Part shown: positions 51,219 through 59,249 of the stretch, piece after piece
How the letters are laid out: each line of letters opens with the position of its first letter
Numbering within the stretch: the first letter of the stretch is position 1
DNA from: JANNAT01 sp031384605
GTDB lineage: Bacteria; Pseudomonadota; Alphaproteobacteria; Rhodobacterales; Rhodobacteraceae
Length of the DNA: 64,000 bases
Assembly: GCA_031384605.1 (NCBI GenBank)
Contig: JANNAT010000141.1
Coordinates: forward strand, 124,001 to 188,000
Direction of reading: 5' to 3'
Translations under genes and position numbers: made by a program
Notes under the pieces: generated by a model
Databases searched by the model: none
What the model saw: only the letters and a program-made list of their open reading frames with translations
Told to the model about the DNA's origin: nothing

Positions 51219-51731
51219 TCAAATCCAGCGGAACGTTCCGTCAGGGTTGGTTATGCGGTAGTGGCCTTTTCTCGTGTCATGCCGATAGTCGTCGGCGTTC
51301 AAACCAATCGACCTTCCGCCCACCTGCTTTAGCTGAAGGGTAGAACAGGCGATCCAGTGGAGGGCAATTTTATCACCTTGCGCCATCGCGCCGGACGCCA
51401 TTGCAAAGAAATCTGCAAGTCTGCCTTTTTCGCCCTCTGGTACGCCTAAGACCATTGACTCGTCCCCCCAATAGGCCTTGTTCAGGTGCGCCTCGCTGGC
51501 CGTGGTCCAGGCATCCGGCTGACCGGAAATTTGCATATTCGGGCATTGCGAAAGTTCACCGACAATGCGGTCGGTCGTCGTATAAGCCCCGGTCAGGATC
51601 AATTTTTCCATGCTGGTCATCAGGGTTTTGGCAAAATGGGTATAAAAATACACCGATACGCCGCGCGGCACGGTGGCATAACCATATTCGGGTTTCCACC
51701 CGCCATGGCCACTTAGAAACAGATGTCTCAT
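51219..51731 (-). CDS. Orphan protein, possibly Stv-domain-like
   Basis: The 170-residue protein starts at ATG 51731 with GGAG eight bases before. The beginning RHLFLSGHGGWKPEYGYATVP and the following PRGVSVYFYTHFAK contain a G-H-G-G motif and alternate strands and helices. I recall a related annotation (putative adhesin Stv domain), but cannot confirm it. There is no signal peptide. Later segments ALHWIACSTLQLKQVGG and RHDTRKGHYRI contain Cys and His that could be catalytic. No partner gene is adjacent. Confidence 0.6.
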   Translation of the reverse strand: MRHLFLSGHGGWKPEYGYATVPRGVSVYFYTHFAKTLMTSMEKLILTGAYTTTDRIVGELSQCPNMQISGQPDAWTTASEAHLNKAYWGDESMVLGVPEGEKGRLADFFAMASGAMAQGDKIALHWIACSTLQLKQVGGRSIGLNADDYRHDTRKGHYRITNPDGTFRWI

Positions 51732-51883
51732 CAAGGCGCTCCAATATTTTTACACTGCAATATGTGAACTGTATCGCACGATGGCCAAAAACTCAAACTC
51801 TGATAGCTGTTGGAATTCTTGGGCTTGCAGGTTGGGGGCAATTGACCGTGGTCTTTTCGCCCCGGCTGAATCCGCCGCCGCGA

Positions 51884-52789
51884 TCAGTTGCGCTGCAACT
51901 TCACTGCCTCGGTGCGCGCCAGTTTCAGGAAATGCGCGATATAGGGTTTGGCGCTGTCTTCGCTGCGGGTGGCCCCGTTCAGCCGCTTGGTGATGGTGCC
52001 GGGGCCAAGTGGGCGGGTGATGTAATCGGCGTTGGTTTTCACATCGCGCAGCACCCAGTCGGGCAGCACCGCCACTCCGCGGTTTGATCCGACAAGCATC
52101 AGGATGACGGCGGTTAACTCCACCGGGCGGTGGGCGCGGGGTTCCACGCGGGCAGGAGTTAACAGTTCGGTAAAAACATCCAGTTTGTCGCGCGTGACAG
52201 GGTAGGTGATCAGGGTCTGGTCGCGGAAATCTTCCGCCGTGATGATGGTTTTCGCCGCTAATGGGTTTGCCGCCGCGCCCACAAACATCGGATGGTAGTC
52301 AAACAGCGGATTGAAGGTGATACCCGGCAATTCAACCGGGTTGGATGATATCACCAGATCAACCTCTTCGCGGTTCAGCGCCGGCAGCGCGTCAAACGCC
52401 AATCCGGCGCGGATATCGACATCCACCTCGGGCCAGGCGTGGCGGAACAGTTCCAGCACCGGAAACAGCCAGTCAAAACAGGCGTGACATTCGATGGCAA
52501 TGTGCAGCCGCCCGGTTTTGCCTGACTGCAGCGCGCGAAATTCCTCTTCCAGCGCAGACACTTCGGGCAATATCCGATCCGCCGCGCGCAGCATCCGGAT
52601 GCCTGCCGCCGACAGCGTCATCGGTTTGGACCTTCGCACAAATAACTCCATCCCCACCTGCGCTTCCAGCCCTGCCACCTGATGCGACAGCGCCGATTGG
52701 GTCATGTTCATCATATCTGCGGCCCGCGCGAGGCCGCCCGCCTGATGAATGGCGCGGATGGTGCGCAAGTGGCGCAGTTCCAGATACAT
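51884..52789 (-). CDS. metR: LysR family regulator, probably MetR
   Basis: The 301-residue protein starts at ATG 52789 after GAGGATG. HTH of LysR type at residues 4-62 (LRHLRTIRAIHQAGGLARAADMMNMTQSALSHQV, quoted in part) and a substrate-binding domain (about 90-295). The gene is divergent from metF, and the spacer contains a perfect TGAA-N5-TTCA MetR box, so it likely activates methionine synthesis with homocysteine as ligand. An open frame extends upstream to 53308 but is the shadow of metF. Confidence 0.88.
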   Translation of the reverse strand: MYLELRHLRTIRAIHQAGGLARAADMMNMTQSALSHQVAGLEAQVGMELFVRRSKPMTLSAAGIRMLRAADRILPEVSALEEEFRALQSGKTGRLHIAIECHACFDWLFPVLELFRHAWPEVDVDIRAGLAFDALPALNREEVDLVISSNPVELPGITFNPLFDYHPMFVGAAANPLAAKTIITAEDFRDQTLITYPVTRDKLDVFTELLTPARVEPRAHRPVELTAVILMLVGSNRGVAVLPDWVLRDVKTNADYITRPLGPGTITKRLNGATRSEDSAKPYIAHFLKLARTEAVKLQRN

Positions 52790-52820
52790 GCTGTCATCCT
52801 CATGTTGATCTTGAATATTA

Positions 52821-52833
52821 TGAATTTGTTTCA
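52821..52833. promoter_or_regulatory. MetR binding site
   Basis: TGAATTTGTTTCA fits the MetR consensus TGAA-N5-TTCA exactly. It lies 31 nt upstream of the metR start and 46 nt upstream of the metF start. Confidence 0.75.
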
Positions 52834-52879
52834 CAATGGCGCGCATGCGACAAGGGGGTAAGTAAACAGGAGCCTGCCC

Positions 52880-53770
52880 ATGTCCACCCCGCGTATCAGT
52901 TTCGAATTTTTCCCGCCGCAAACGCTGGATGCATCGTTCCGGCTGTGGGAAACCGTGCAGGCGCTGGCCCCTCTGGCGCCGAATTTTGTGTCTGTCACCT
53001 ATGGTGCGGGTGGCACCACGCGGAAATTGACGCATGACGCGGTCGGCACCATTGGGCGCAATTACGGGTTGAACGTGGCGGCGCATCTGACGTGTGTCGA
53101 TGCCGGCCGCGCCGAGACGATGGAAATCGCCGCCGCCTATGCCGATATGGGCGTGACCGAGATTGTCGCCCTGCGCGGCGATGCCCCCAAAGGGGCGCAG
53201 CGGTTCACGGCGCATCCAGACGGCTTTGCCAGTTCGGTGGAATTGGTCGCGGCTTTGGCCAAAACCGGCAAATTCAAGGTTCGGGTTGGTGCCTATCCAG
53301 AACGGCACCCCGATGCAGCCGATGCTACTGCCGATGTCACCTGGTTAAAGCGCAAGATCGACGCCGGGGCCACAAGTGCCATCACGCAATTTTTCTTCAA
53401 TGCCGATACGTTCTTTCGGTTTCGCGACGCCTGCGGTGCGGCCGGTATTACTGCGCCGATCATTCCGGGCATTTTGCCGATCCAAAGCTGGGACGCCACC
53501 AAACGCTTTGCTGCCCGCTGTGGCACTTCGGTGCCCGCGCGACTGGATGAAGGCTTTGCCATGGCTGCCCGTGATGGGCGCGAGGAACTGCTGGCGCTGA
53601 CCCATTGCACCGCCCTTTGTGACCGGCTGATCACGGGCGGGGTAGAAGATTTGCATTTCTACACGTTAAACCGCCCCCACCTGACCCGCGAAGTGGCGCG
53701 CGCGCTGGGCTTGACCCCGGAAATGGCCCCCGCATTGGCCCCCGCATTGGCAATGGAAAAGGTTGCGTAA
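52880..53770 (+). CDS. metF: 5,10-methylenetetrahydrofolate reductase
   Basis: The 296-residue FAD enzyme reduces methylene-THF to methyl-THF for methionine synthesis. Motifs: RISFEFFPPQT (about 5-15, catalytic Glu), FVSVTYGAGGTTR (about 35), AAHLTCVDAGR (about 75), ALRGDAPKGAQ (about 98), ITQFFFNADTFFRF (about 165), IIPGILPIQSW. Length and order are normal. AGGAG precedes the ATG. Regulated by MetR from the shared promoter region. Confidence 0.95.
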   Translation: MSTPRISFEFFPPQTLDASFRLWETVQALAPLAPNFVSVTYGAGGTTRKLTHDAVGTIGRNYGLNVAAHLTCVDAGRAETMEIAAAYADMGVTEIVALRGDAPKGAQRFTAHPDGFASSVELVAALAKTGKFKVRVGAYPERHPDAADATADVTWLKRKIDAGATSAITQFFFNADTFFRFRDACGAAGITAPIIPGILPIQSWDATKRFAARCGTSVPARLDEGFAMAARDGREELLALTHCTALCDRLITGGVEDLHFYTLNRPHLTREVARALGLTPEMAPALAPALAMEKVA

Positions 53771-53820
53771 CCGCCCCCCGGTTCTCCCTGACGGGCTGGT
53801 TTCTTGGGCCGCGACCCTGA

Positions 53821-53855
53821 CGCGCCTTTCCCCACGGAAGGCGCGTTAACTTTTT
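53821..53855 (+). terminator. Terminator after metF
   Basis: CGCGCCTT and AAGGCGCG (53821-53828 and 53838-53845) form a stem, with the run TTAACTTTTT after it. It lies 50 nt past the metF stop. Confidence 0.8.
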
Positions 53856-53934
53856 GCCGGCGGGTTTTGTGGAACGCTTTGCGCGAGGGCTTAGATCAGC
53901 TATGGTCGCGCGAAATCGTCAAAGGATCGCGCCC

Positions 53935-54378
53935 TTGCCCAAGCCCATCTATGTTTTGAACGGCCCCAATCTGAACCTGCTGGGGCTGCGAGAGCCTGAA
54001 ATCTATGGCAGCCAGACGCTGGATGATGTTGCCACAGCGATGCGTGCACTTGCGGCGGATCTGGGCGTTGCGTTGCAGGTCATGCAATCAAACCACGAAG
54101 GGCAGTTGGTGGATTGGATCCAAGACGCCCGTAACGTGGCGTCGGGGATCATTATCAATCCGGGGGCTTATAGTCATACATCTGTCGCAATTCTGGACGC
54201 GCTGAACGCCTATGACGGCCCGGTTCTTGAGGTGCATATCTCAAACATTCATAAACGTGAGGCGTTCCGGCATCATAGCCACGTGTCTGCACGCGCCGAT
54301 GGCGTGATCGCAGGGTTCGGGGTTGAGGGATATGTGCTGGCGCTGCGACGGATGGCTGGGTTGATTGCGACGCCGTAA
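53935..54378 (+). CDS. aroQ: 3-dehydroquinate dehydratase, type II
   Basis: The 147-residue protein is best read from TTG 53935: AAAGGA lies 8 nt before it, and the family start (KPIYVLNGPNLNLLG) follows at once. Upstream ATG/TTG choices at 53929 or 53854 would add residues absent in relatives. Catalytic features: LREPEIYG with Tyr near 25, NPGAYSHTSVAI (His and Asn, about 78-90), LEVHISN and a conserved Arg in YVLALRRM. The third step of the shikimate pathway. Confidence 0.92.
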   Translation: MPKPIYVLNGPNLNLLGLREPEIYGSQTLDDVATAMRALAADLGVALQVMQSNHEGQLVDWIQDARNVASGIIINPGAYSHTSVAILDALNAYDGPVLEVHISNIHKREAFRHHSHVSARADGVIAGFGVEGYVLALRRMAGLIATP

Positions 54379-54414
54379 GGCAGGGTTGGCGGCAAAATTG
54401 GTGCCTCCGGCGGG

Positions 54415-54435
54415 GATATTTGAAGACAGATGAAA
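54415..54435 (+). repeat. Dispersed tag, copy 4 (GATATTTGAAGACAGATGAAA)
   Basis: Variant of the tag with ACAG in place of CCAA, preceded by GCCTCCGGCGGG. The ATG inside the tag is the start codon chosen for the following gene, so the tag may contribute that start. Confidence 0.5.
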
Positions 54436-55551
54436 CCCGGGTTCGTTTTGCATGCAGACGCGCGGCTGTTCGCTCGTGGGCAGGTGTTGCCAGATTTGGG
54501 CCCATTGGGCGCGGCCTTTGCGGGTGCGCCGTTTCGGATTGGCGGTACGGGCGCGGTGCAAGCGGGGCCGGGGCAGTTTGAGACGTTAACCTCGGGTTCA
54601 TCCGGTGTGCCGCGCAGGATTATGCGGTCTGTGGTATCGTGGCAGGCCAGTTTTGCAGTGAATGCAAATCTGTTCGTCATAGGGCCGGGGGTGCGGGTGG
54701 CGGTGCTGGGCGGGTTAGAGCAGTCATTGGCGCTTTATGCATCGCTTGAGGCGCTGTGTTTGGGGGCTGATCTGCATCTGCTGGCCGGCATGCGCCCGGA
54801 TCGGCAGCGTCAGGTTTTAGCAGATCAGGCGGTTGAAGTGGTTTACGCTGCGCCCGCGCAATTGCGCTTGATGATTGAGGCGGCGGGCCCGGTGTTGCCC
54901 GTGCGGCTGATTGTGGTGGGGGGATCAAAGCTGGACGCAGCCTTGCGCGCGGCGTTGATCTTGATGGCACCGGGCGCGGTGGTGCACGAGTTTTACGGGG
55001 CGGCGGAGGCAAGTTTTATCACCCTTGCCGGGCCGGATACGCCGCAAGGATCGGTTGGGGCGGCTTATCCGGGGGTGCAGATCGCGCTGCGCGGGCAGGG
55101 CGAGGTGCCGCAGATTTGGGTGAAAAGCCCTTATCTGTTTGAGTGTTATGCAGGGGATGATCCGGGGGGGGCGATTTGGGATCAGGGCTGGCTGTCGGTG
55201 GGTGAGATGGGATGGATGGAGGCGGGCAATCTTTATCTGGCGGGGCGCGCGGGGCGGATGGTTACCGTCGCAGACCAGAACGTTTTCCCCGAAGCGATAG
55301 AGGCGTTTTTGGCCGAATTGCCGGGGGTTTCGCGGGCAGCAGTGTTGCCGCGCACCGACCCGTTGCGCGGTTTGGTGATGGTGGCGGTGTTGCGCGGTGA
55401 CGCTGTGCAAGAGGCTGCTATTCTGGCGGCAACCCGTACCGAATTCGGGCCGCTGAAAGCGCCGCGTTCAGTGATCTGGGTTGCCGATTGGCCGGAGATG
55501 CCTTCGGGCAAGACTGATTTTGCCACGCTGGCCCGGTTGGTCACACCATGA
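54430..55551 (+). CDS. Short AMP-binding acyl-CoA synthetase-like protein
   Basis: The 373-residue protein has the adenylating-enzyme motifs: A3-like LTSGSSGVPRRI (about 52), A5 FYGAAEASF (about 190), a variant A7 SVGEMG (Glu instead of Asp in TGD, about 257), A8 AGRAGRMVTVADQNVFP (about 275) and A10 PSGKTD with the catalytic Lys (about 362). It is about 130 residues shorter than usual, missing the N-terminal subdomain before A3. Function: activates a carboxylic acid, probably to acyl-CoA; substrate unknown. Overlaps the thiolase gene (ATGA). Confidence 0.82.
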   Translation: MKPGFVLHADARLFARGQVLPDLGPLGAAFAGAPFRIGGTGAVQAGPGQFETLTSGSSGVPRRIMRSVVSWQASFAVNANLFVIGPGVRVAVLGGLEQSLALYASLEALCLGADLHLLAGMRPDRQRQVLADQAVEVVYAAPAQLRLMIEAAGPVLPVRLIVVGGSKLDAALRAALILMAPGAVVHEFYGAAEASFITLAGPDTPQGSVGAAYPGVQIALRGQGEVPQIWVKSPYLFECYAGDDPGGAIWDQGWLSVGEMGWMEAGNLYLAGRAGRMVTVADQNVFPEAIEAFLAELPGVSRAAVLPRTDPLRGLVMVAVLRGDAVQEAAILAATRTEFGPLKAPRSVIWVADWPEMPSGKTDFATLARLVTP

Positions 55552-56627
55552 GCGCACATATTATTGCCGCTAAACGATCAGCCGTTATGCCGCGCGGCGG
55601 GGCCTTTGCGCGGTTGTCGATCGAGGATTTGGCCGCACCGGTTATTGCGGCACTGTTGGCTGATGCCGGGATCGCGCCGGGGGCAGTTGATGAGGTGATC
55701 TGCGCCAATGCTTTGGGGGCAGGGGGCAATCCGGCACGGCGTATCGCGTTGGCTGCGGGGTTGGGCCATGTGGCGGGGCTGACGATTGACCGCCAATGCG
55801 CAGGTGGCCTTGATGCGGTGCTGCTGGCGCGGGCCTTGGTGGAAAGTGGGGCGGCACGGGTGGTGATTGCGGGGGGCGTCGAAAGCTATTCGCGCCGCCC
55901 GCAGCGTTTGCGCACCGATCCGGATGGCGGGGCTGCAGTGGCCTATGATCAATCCGCCTTTACCCCCTGGCCAGACCGCGATCCGGATATGGCTGTGGCG
56001 GCTGACGCACTGGCGCGGCGGTTGGGAATTTCGCGCAAGCTGCAAGACGATTGGGCGGTGGCCAGTCACGCCCGGGCAATGGCGGCTGATTGGTTGGCCG
56101 AGATTGTGCCCATCGCAGGCCAGTCGCGCGACGCCTTTGCGCGGCATTTGACGCCCGCGTTGGCCGCGCGGGCCAAAGTGATCACGGGCAGCATAACCGC
56201 CGCGAATGCCGCCGTGGCAGCCGATGCGGCGGCGTTTGTGCTGGTGGTGGATGAAAAACTGGCCAAAGGGCGCGGGATGCAGATTATATCAGGGGCCACT
56301 TTGGGGGCTGATCCGACAGAACCGGGACTGGCCCCGGTGCCCGCGATTGCCGAAGGCTTGGCGCGGGCCGATATTGCGCCAGATGATCTGTCAGTCATCG
56401 AGTTGATGGAGGCTTATGCGGTGCAAGCCATCGGCTGCGCGCAAGGTGCCGCGCTGGACCCCGCCTTGATCAATCTGTCAGGCGGCGCTTTGGCACGCGG
56501 GCACCCGATTGGTGCATCGGGTGCGATATTGGCGGTGCGGCTGTTTTATCAGCTGCACCACGGGTTTGGGTTGGCCGCGATTGCGGCAGCAGGCGGGATC
56601 GGATCAGCGCTGGTGGTGCGGCGCTGA
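55548..56627 (+). CDS. Thiolase-family protein lacking two canonical catalytic residues
   Basis: The 359-residue protein keeps the nucleophile region DRQCAGGLDAV (Cys near 83) and ARGHPIGASGA (His near 325). In canonical thiolases the motif NEAF and the second Cys (CxG) follow; here the corresponding positions are MEAYAVQ (Asn to Met) and AAAGGIG (Cys to Ala), so the usual Claisen chemistry may be altered or absent. Length is about 30 residues below the norm. Coupled to the short AMP ligase gene. Could be a diverged degradative thiolase or a scaffold. Confidence 0.82.
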   Translation: MSAHIIAAKRSAVMPRGGAFARLSIEDLAAPVIAALLADAGIAPGAVDEVICANALGAGGNPARRIALAAGLGHVAGLTIDRQCAGGLDAVLLARALVESGAARVVIAGGVESYSRRPQRLRTDPDGGAAVAYDQSAFTPWPDRDPDMAVAADALARRLGISRKLQDDWAVASHARAMAADWLAEIVPIAGQSRDAFARHLTPALAARAKVITGSITAANAAVAADAAAFVLVVDEKLAKGRGMQIISGATLGADPTEPGLAPVPAIAEGLARADIAPDDLSVIELMEAYAVQAIGCAQGAALDPALINLSGGALARGHPIGASGAILAVRLFYQLHHGFGLAAIAAAGGIGSALVVRR

Positions 56628-56636
56628 TCCTGGCAA

Positions 56637-57185
56637 TCAAACTTGCGGGCGCGACAGCAACGCACCGGGACGCATTTGTGCGATGCCTTGGGTGATCAGG
56701 GCCGCAAGGCCCGCTTTGATCAGATCGCCTGCAAAAAACGGTGTGGCCAGTGCCGCGGCTTCCGCCATCGACTTATCCAGCATGATCGACATCCCCGGAA
56801 TACCAAAGGCATAAAGCACGATGATGCCGCCAACGATTGCGCCGATAAAGGCGGCGACGCCGACGGTTGTCTTCCACCGCTCAACAATCAGCCCTGCCAC
56901 AAAGGCCGCGACGGGAAAGCCGATAAGGAACCCGACCGACGGCGAGGCGAACACGCCCAAACCGCCACGGCCACCCGCCAACAATGGCAGACCCACGGCA
57001 ACCAGCGCCAGAAACAGCACAACCGCCAACGCGCCCCGCTTGGCCCCCAGCACGGTGCCGCACAGCATGATCCCCATGGATTGCGCGGTAATCGGCACGC
57101 CCGAGATCAGATCAATCTTGGGCACAAGGCCCAGCACGGCGATCAGGGCTGCGAACAGCGCGATATGGGTTAGGTTCTTTTCCAT
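56637..57185 (-). CDS. bioY: Biotin transporter S-component BioY
   Basis: The 182-residue protein has five to six membrane helices and the BioY pattern VPITAQSMGIMLCGTVLGAKRGALAVVLF (quoted in part) near residue 32 and GGRGGLGVFASPSVGFLIGFPVAAF near 73. Together with the T and A components encoded upstream it makes an energy-coupling-factor transporter for biotin. GGAG precedes ATG 57185. Convergent with the thiolase gene. Confidence 0.93.
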   Translation of the reverse strand: MEKNLTHIALFAALIAVLGLVPKIDLISGVPITAQSMGIMLCGTVLGAKRGALAVVLFLALVAVGLPLLAGGRGGLGVFASPSVGFLIGFPVAAFVAGLIVERWKTTVGVAAFIGAIVGGIIVLYAFGIPGMSIMLDKSMAEAAALATPFFAGDLIKAGLAALITQGIAQMRPGALLSRPQV

Positions 57186-57211
57186 GGGTAACTCCTGTTT
57201 CCTGTGCGGTG

Positions 57212-57811
57212 TTAACCTGCCCCGCCCCGTGCGCGCAAGGCCTCGGCGGTGCGGTCTGCATCATCCAACGCGGCAAGCGTTGCGGGTAACATCACCCGCC
57301 AGCCGGGTCGGCGGTACGACCGCGCCCGCCAGCTTTCCCGAATTTGCTCCATCCGCTGCAGCATCACCGGGATAAAGCGGATCACCAGGGCCACCGCCAG
57401 CGCCAGCGTTTTTGCAGGCAAGCCAAACCGCGCCAAGGGGCGGCACAGGCGTTCGATCACCGCAATCATCTCGGACAACCGGGTCGTCATGGTGACAAAA
57501 TTCGCCGCAGCCACTGCCGTGATCAGGCGGATTATCACGGCAGCCCCCCCCGCGATATCGCCCAGCCACAAGTGCCACAACCCGACGATGGCGATGAAAA
57601 ACCACAAGGGGCGCAGCAATCGCAAAGAACCGCGCGCGAACTTTGCCCCACAAGACGCGATGACGGCCACAATGGCGCAAAATGCAATTGCCAGCATCCA
57701 TGGCGTTTTCATCGCAAATAAAACAACCGTAAATCCACATAAGGCCAACAGCTTGGCACCCGCTGGCAGCGGATGCGCCCATGTTTTAACGGGTGATGTC
57801 AGTGTCAGCAT
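57212..57811 (-). CDS. bioN: ECF transporter T-component BioN
   Basis: The 199-residue membrane protein has about five helices. The C-terminal WRARSYRRPGWR and LRARGGAG contain the two Ala-Arg-Gly/Ser-type coupling motifs that bind the ATPase. Start at ATG 57811 chosen because GGGGG lies six bases upstream; ATG 57817 is possible. It overlaps the end of bioM by 26 nt. Confidence 0.9.
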   Translation of the reverse strand: MLTLTSPVKTWAHPLPAGAKLLALCGFTVVLFAMKTPWMLAIAFCAIVAVIASCGAKFARGSLRLLRPLWFFIAIVGLWHLWLGDIAGGAAVIIRLITAVAAANFVTMTTRLSEMIAVIERLCRPLARFGLPAKTLALAVALVIRFIPVMLQRMEQIRESWRARSYRRPGWRVMLPATLAALDDADRTAEALRARGGAG

Positions 57812-58520
57812 CGGCATCCCCCAAACGCTGCATTGCAGTGCCAAATGCCGCCAGCACGCCTGATGCCGGGCCATCGGCCTGAACCCGCCCCTGATCCAGC
57901 CAGATCACCCGGTCACAGCCCGCGACTGCTGCGGGATCATGGCTGATGGTGATGATTTGTTGCGACAGCCCCGCCAATTTGCGCGCAAGGCGCACTTGGG
58001 TCGGCAAATCAAGCCCTGCAAAGGGTTCGTCCAGCAAAATGATCTGCGGCCCCATCAACAGCACTGCCAACAGACACAGATAATGCCGTTGGCCTTGGCT
58101 TAGGGTATGGGTGGCGGCATCAACCCAATGGCTGCGGCCCTCGGCTGCCAACAATGTGCGAACGGCATCCACGGCTTCGGTGGCAGATTGGCCAATTTGG
58201 CGCAAACCAAAGCCCAGTTCCTCGCCCACCGTCGGGAAAAGGATTTGGTGATCAGGGTTTTGAAACAAAATGCCGATCTGGCGCAGCATCGCGCGGCGCT
58301 GGGTAAAGGGATCATCCCCCGCCACCAGAACCAATCCGGTGGTTGGCGCAATCAGCCCCGCCATCAGCCGCAGCAGCGTCGTCTTGCCCGACCCATTGCG
58401 CCCGATAATCCCGATGCGCGGCTCGGTCAGGTTCAGGGTGATCGCTGAAAGAATGCCTTTGCCCGCCACGGCATAGCCCGCGGCGTTCAGCGTGATGCCG
58501 GTTTCACAGTGGTCTGACAT
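57786..58520 (-). CDS. bioM: ECF transporter ATPase BioM
   Basis: The 244-residue ABC ATPase has Walker A GRNGSGKTTLLR (about 40), Q-loop LFQNPDHQI, signature LSQGQRHYLCLL (about 140), Walker B IILLDEPFAGLD (about 160) and H-loop ITISHDP. First gene of the bioMNY unit. Start ATG 58520. A 12-bp hairpin lies 40-77 nt upstream. No BioR-type site (TTATCTATAA) was seen. Confidence 0.92.
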   Translation of the reverse strand: MSDHCETGITLNAAGYAVAGKGILSAITLNLTEPRIGIIGRNGSGKTTLLRLMAGLIAPTTGLVLVAGDDPFTQRRAMLRQIGILFQNPDHQILFPTVGEELGFGLRQIGQSATEAVDAVRTLLAAEGRSHWVDAATHTLSQGQRHYLCLLAVLLMGPQIILLDEPFAGLDLPTQVRLARKLAGLSQQIITISHDPAAVAGCDRVIWLDQGRVQADGPASGVLAAFGTAMQRLGDADADTDITR

Positions 58521-58560
58521 AAAAGCACTTTCAGGATAGCCCTGATCGGCTTTTACCCTG

Positions 58561-58597
58561 CAGTCATGGCGCATGCAAACGGCCCGCGCCATGACTG
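58561..58597. promoter_or_regulatory. 12-bp inverted repeat upstream of bioM
   Basis: CAGTCATGGCGC (58561-58572) is inverted as GCGCCATGACTG (58586-58597) with a 13-nt loop. It lies in the bioM leader or promoter. It could be an operator or an RNA hairpin; no known riboswitch consensus is evident. Confidence 0.5.
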
Positions 58598-58735
58598 GAT
58601 GTTGACCGTCGTCTGCCCATCGGCTTTCGCATTGGCCTAAATTTCGAACAGAGGTTTCACAGCGATGTTTGCCGCTGCGACCTTAGAGGTGTGAAGCCGC
58701 TGCTATGGGCACGTTTGCAGTTTGGCAGCGCCAGA

Positions 58736-58996
58736 TCAGCAATTCGCGATGAAACGCTGACCTTGCGAATTGCGATAATAACATTGGCCGCGTTGTGGCG
58801 CAGGGCCAATCAATGTGGATGCCGCGACACCGACGGCGGCCCCCACCAGTGCTCCGGTCAATTTGTCACCAGGCCCCGAGACCGCGGCGCCAATTGCGGC
58901 GCCACCCAAGGCCCCGGCAGCAGCGTTCTGCTCAGGTGTGACGCAACCCGCCAGCGGCAGGGTCATCAGTGGCAGGATCAGCAAAAGTTTAAACAT
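58736..58996 (-). CDS. Glycine-zipper lipoprotein
   Basis: The 86-residue protein has a lipobox LAGC (Cys at 18), then AAAGALGGAAIGAAVSGPGDKL and TGALVGAAVGVAASTL (a glycine-zipper pair) and ends QCYYRNSQGQRFIANC with two Cys. Similar small outer-membrane lipoproteins are common; function unknown. Confidence 0.85.
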   Translation of the reverse strand: MFKLLLILPLMTLPLAGCVTPEQNAAAGALGGAAIGAAVSGPGDKLTGALVGAAVGVAASTLIGPAPQRGQCYYRNSQGQRFIANC

Positions 58997-59249
58997 GGCA
59001 GCCTCGCTTGGTTTGTGGAAGTAATGCTAGGTGTAACGTTGTGGGGGCGGGATTGGTTCCGTGGGGGGGCTGGTGCCGCGAAAGCCCGATTTTTCTGGCG
59101 CAGATTTGTAGGTCGCGTCCGCTGCCATATTTAAGAATAGTACAATTAGGCGGATAAGCCCGCTGCCCAAACGGTTACAATCCCTCTGCCATGCCACACG
59201 TATTTTCCACGGGAAGGCTTGCAGGCTTTGCCCGACAACCCAAGGCCAG

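Noticed and set aside
51744..51766. Sequence similar to the TetR operators (TTTACACTGCAATAT) before the orphan small gene
   Set aside because: Shares one half only; symmetry is poor and the regulator gene is 36 kb away.
52790..53308. Possible N-terminal extension of the LysR regulator
   Set aside because: The extra residues are antisense to metF, and the LysR domain starts at the ATG with a good ribosome-binding site.
58997..59249. Small minus-strand frame between the lipoprotein and the PEP mutase family gene
   Set aside because: No ribosome-binding site or recognisable sequence; treated as a spacer.
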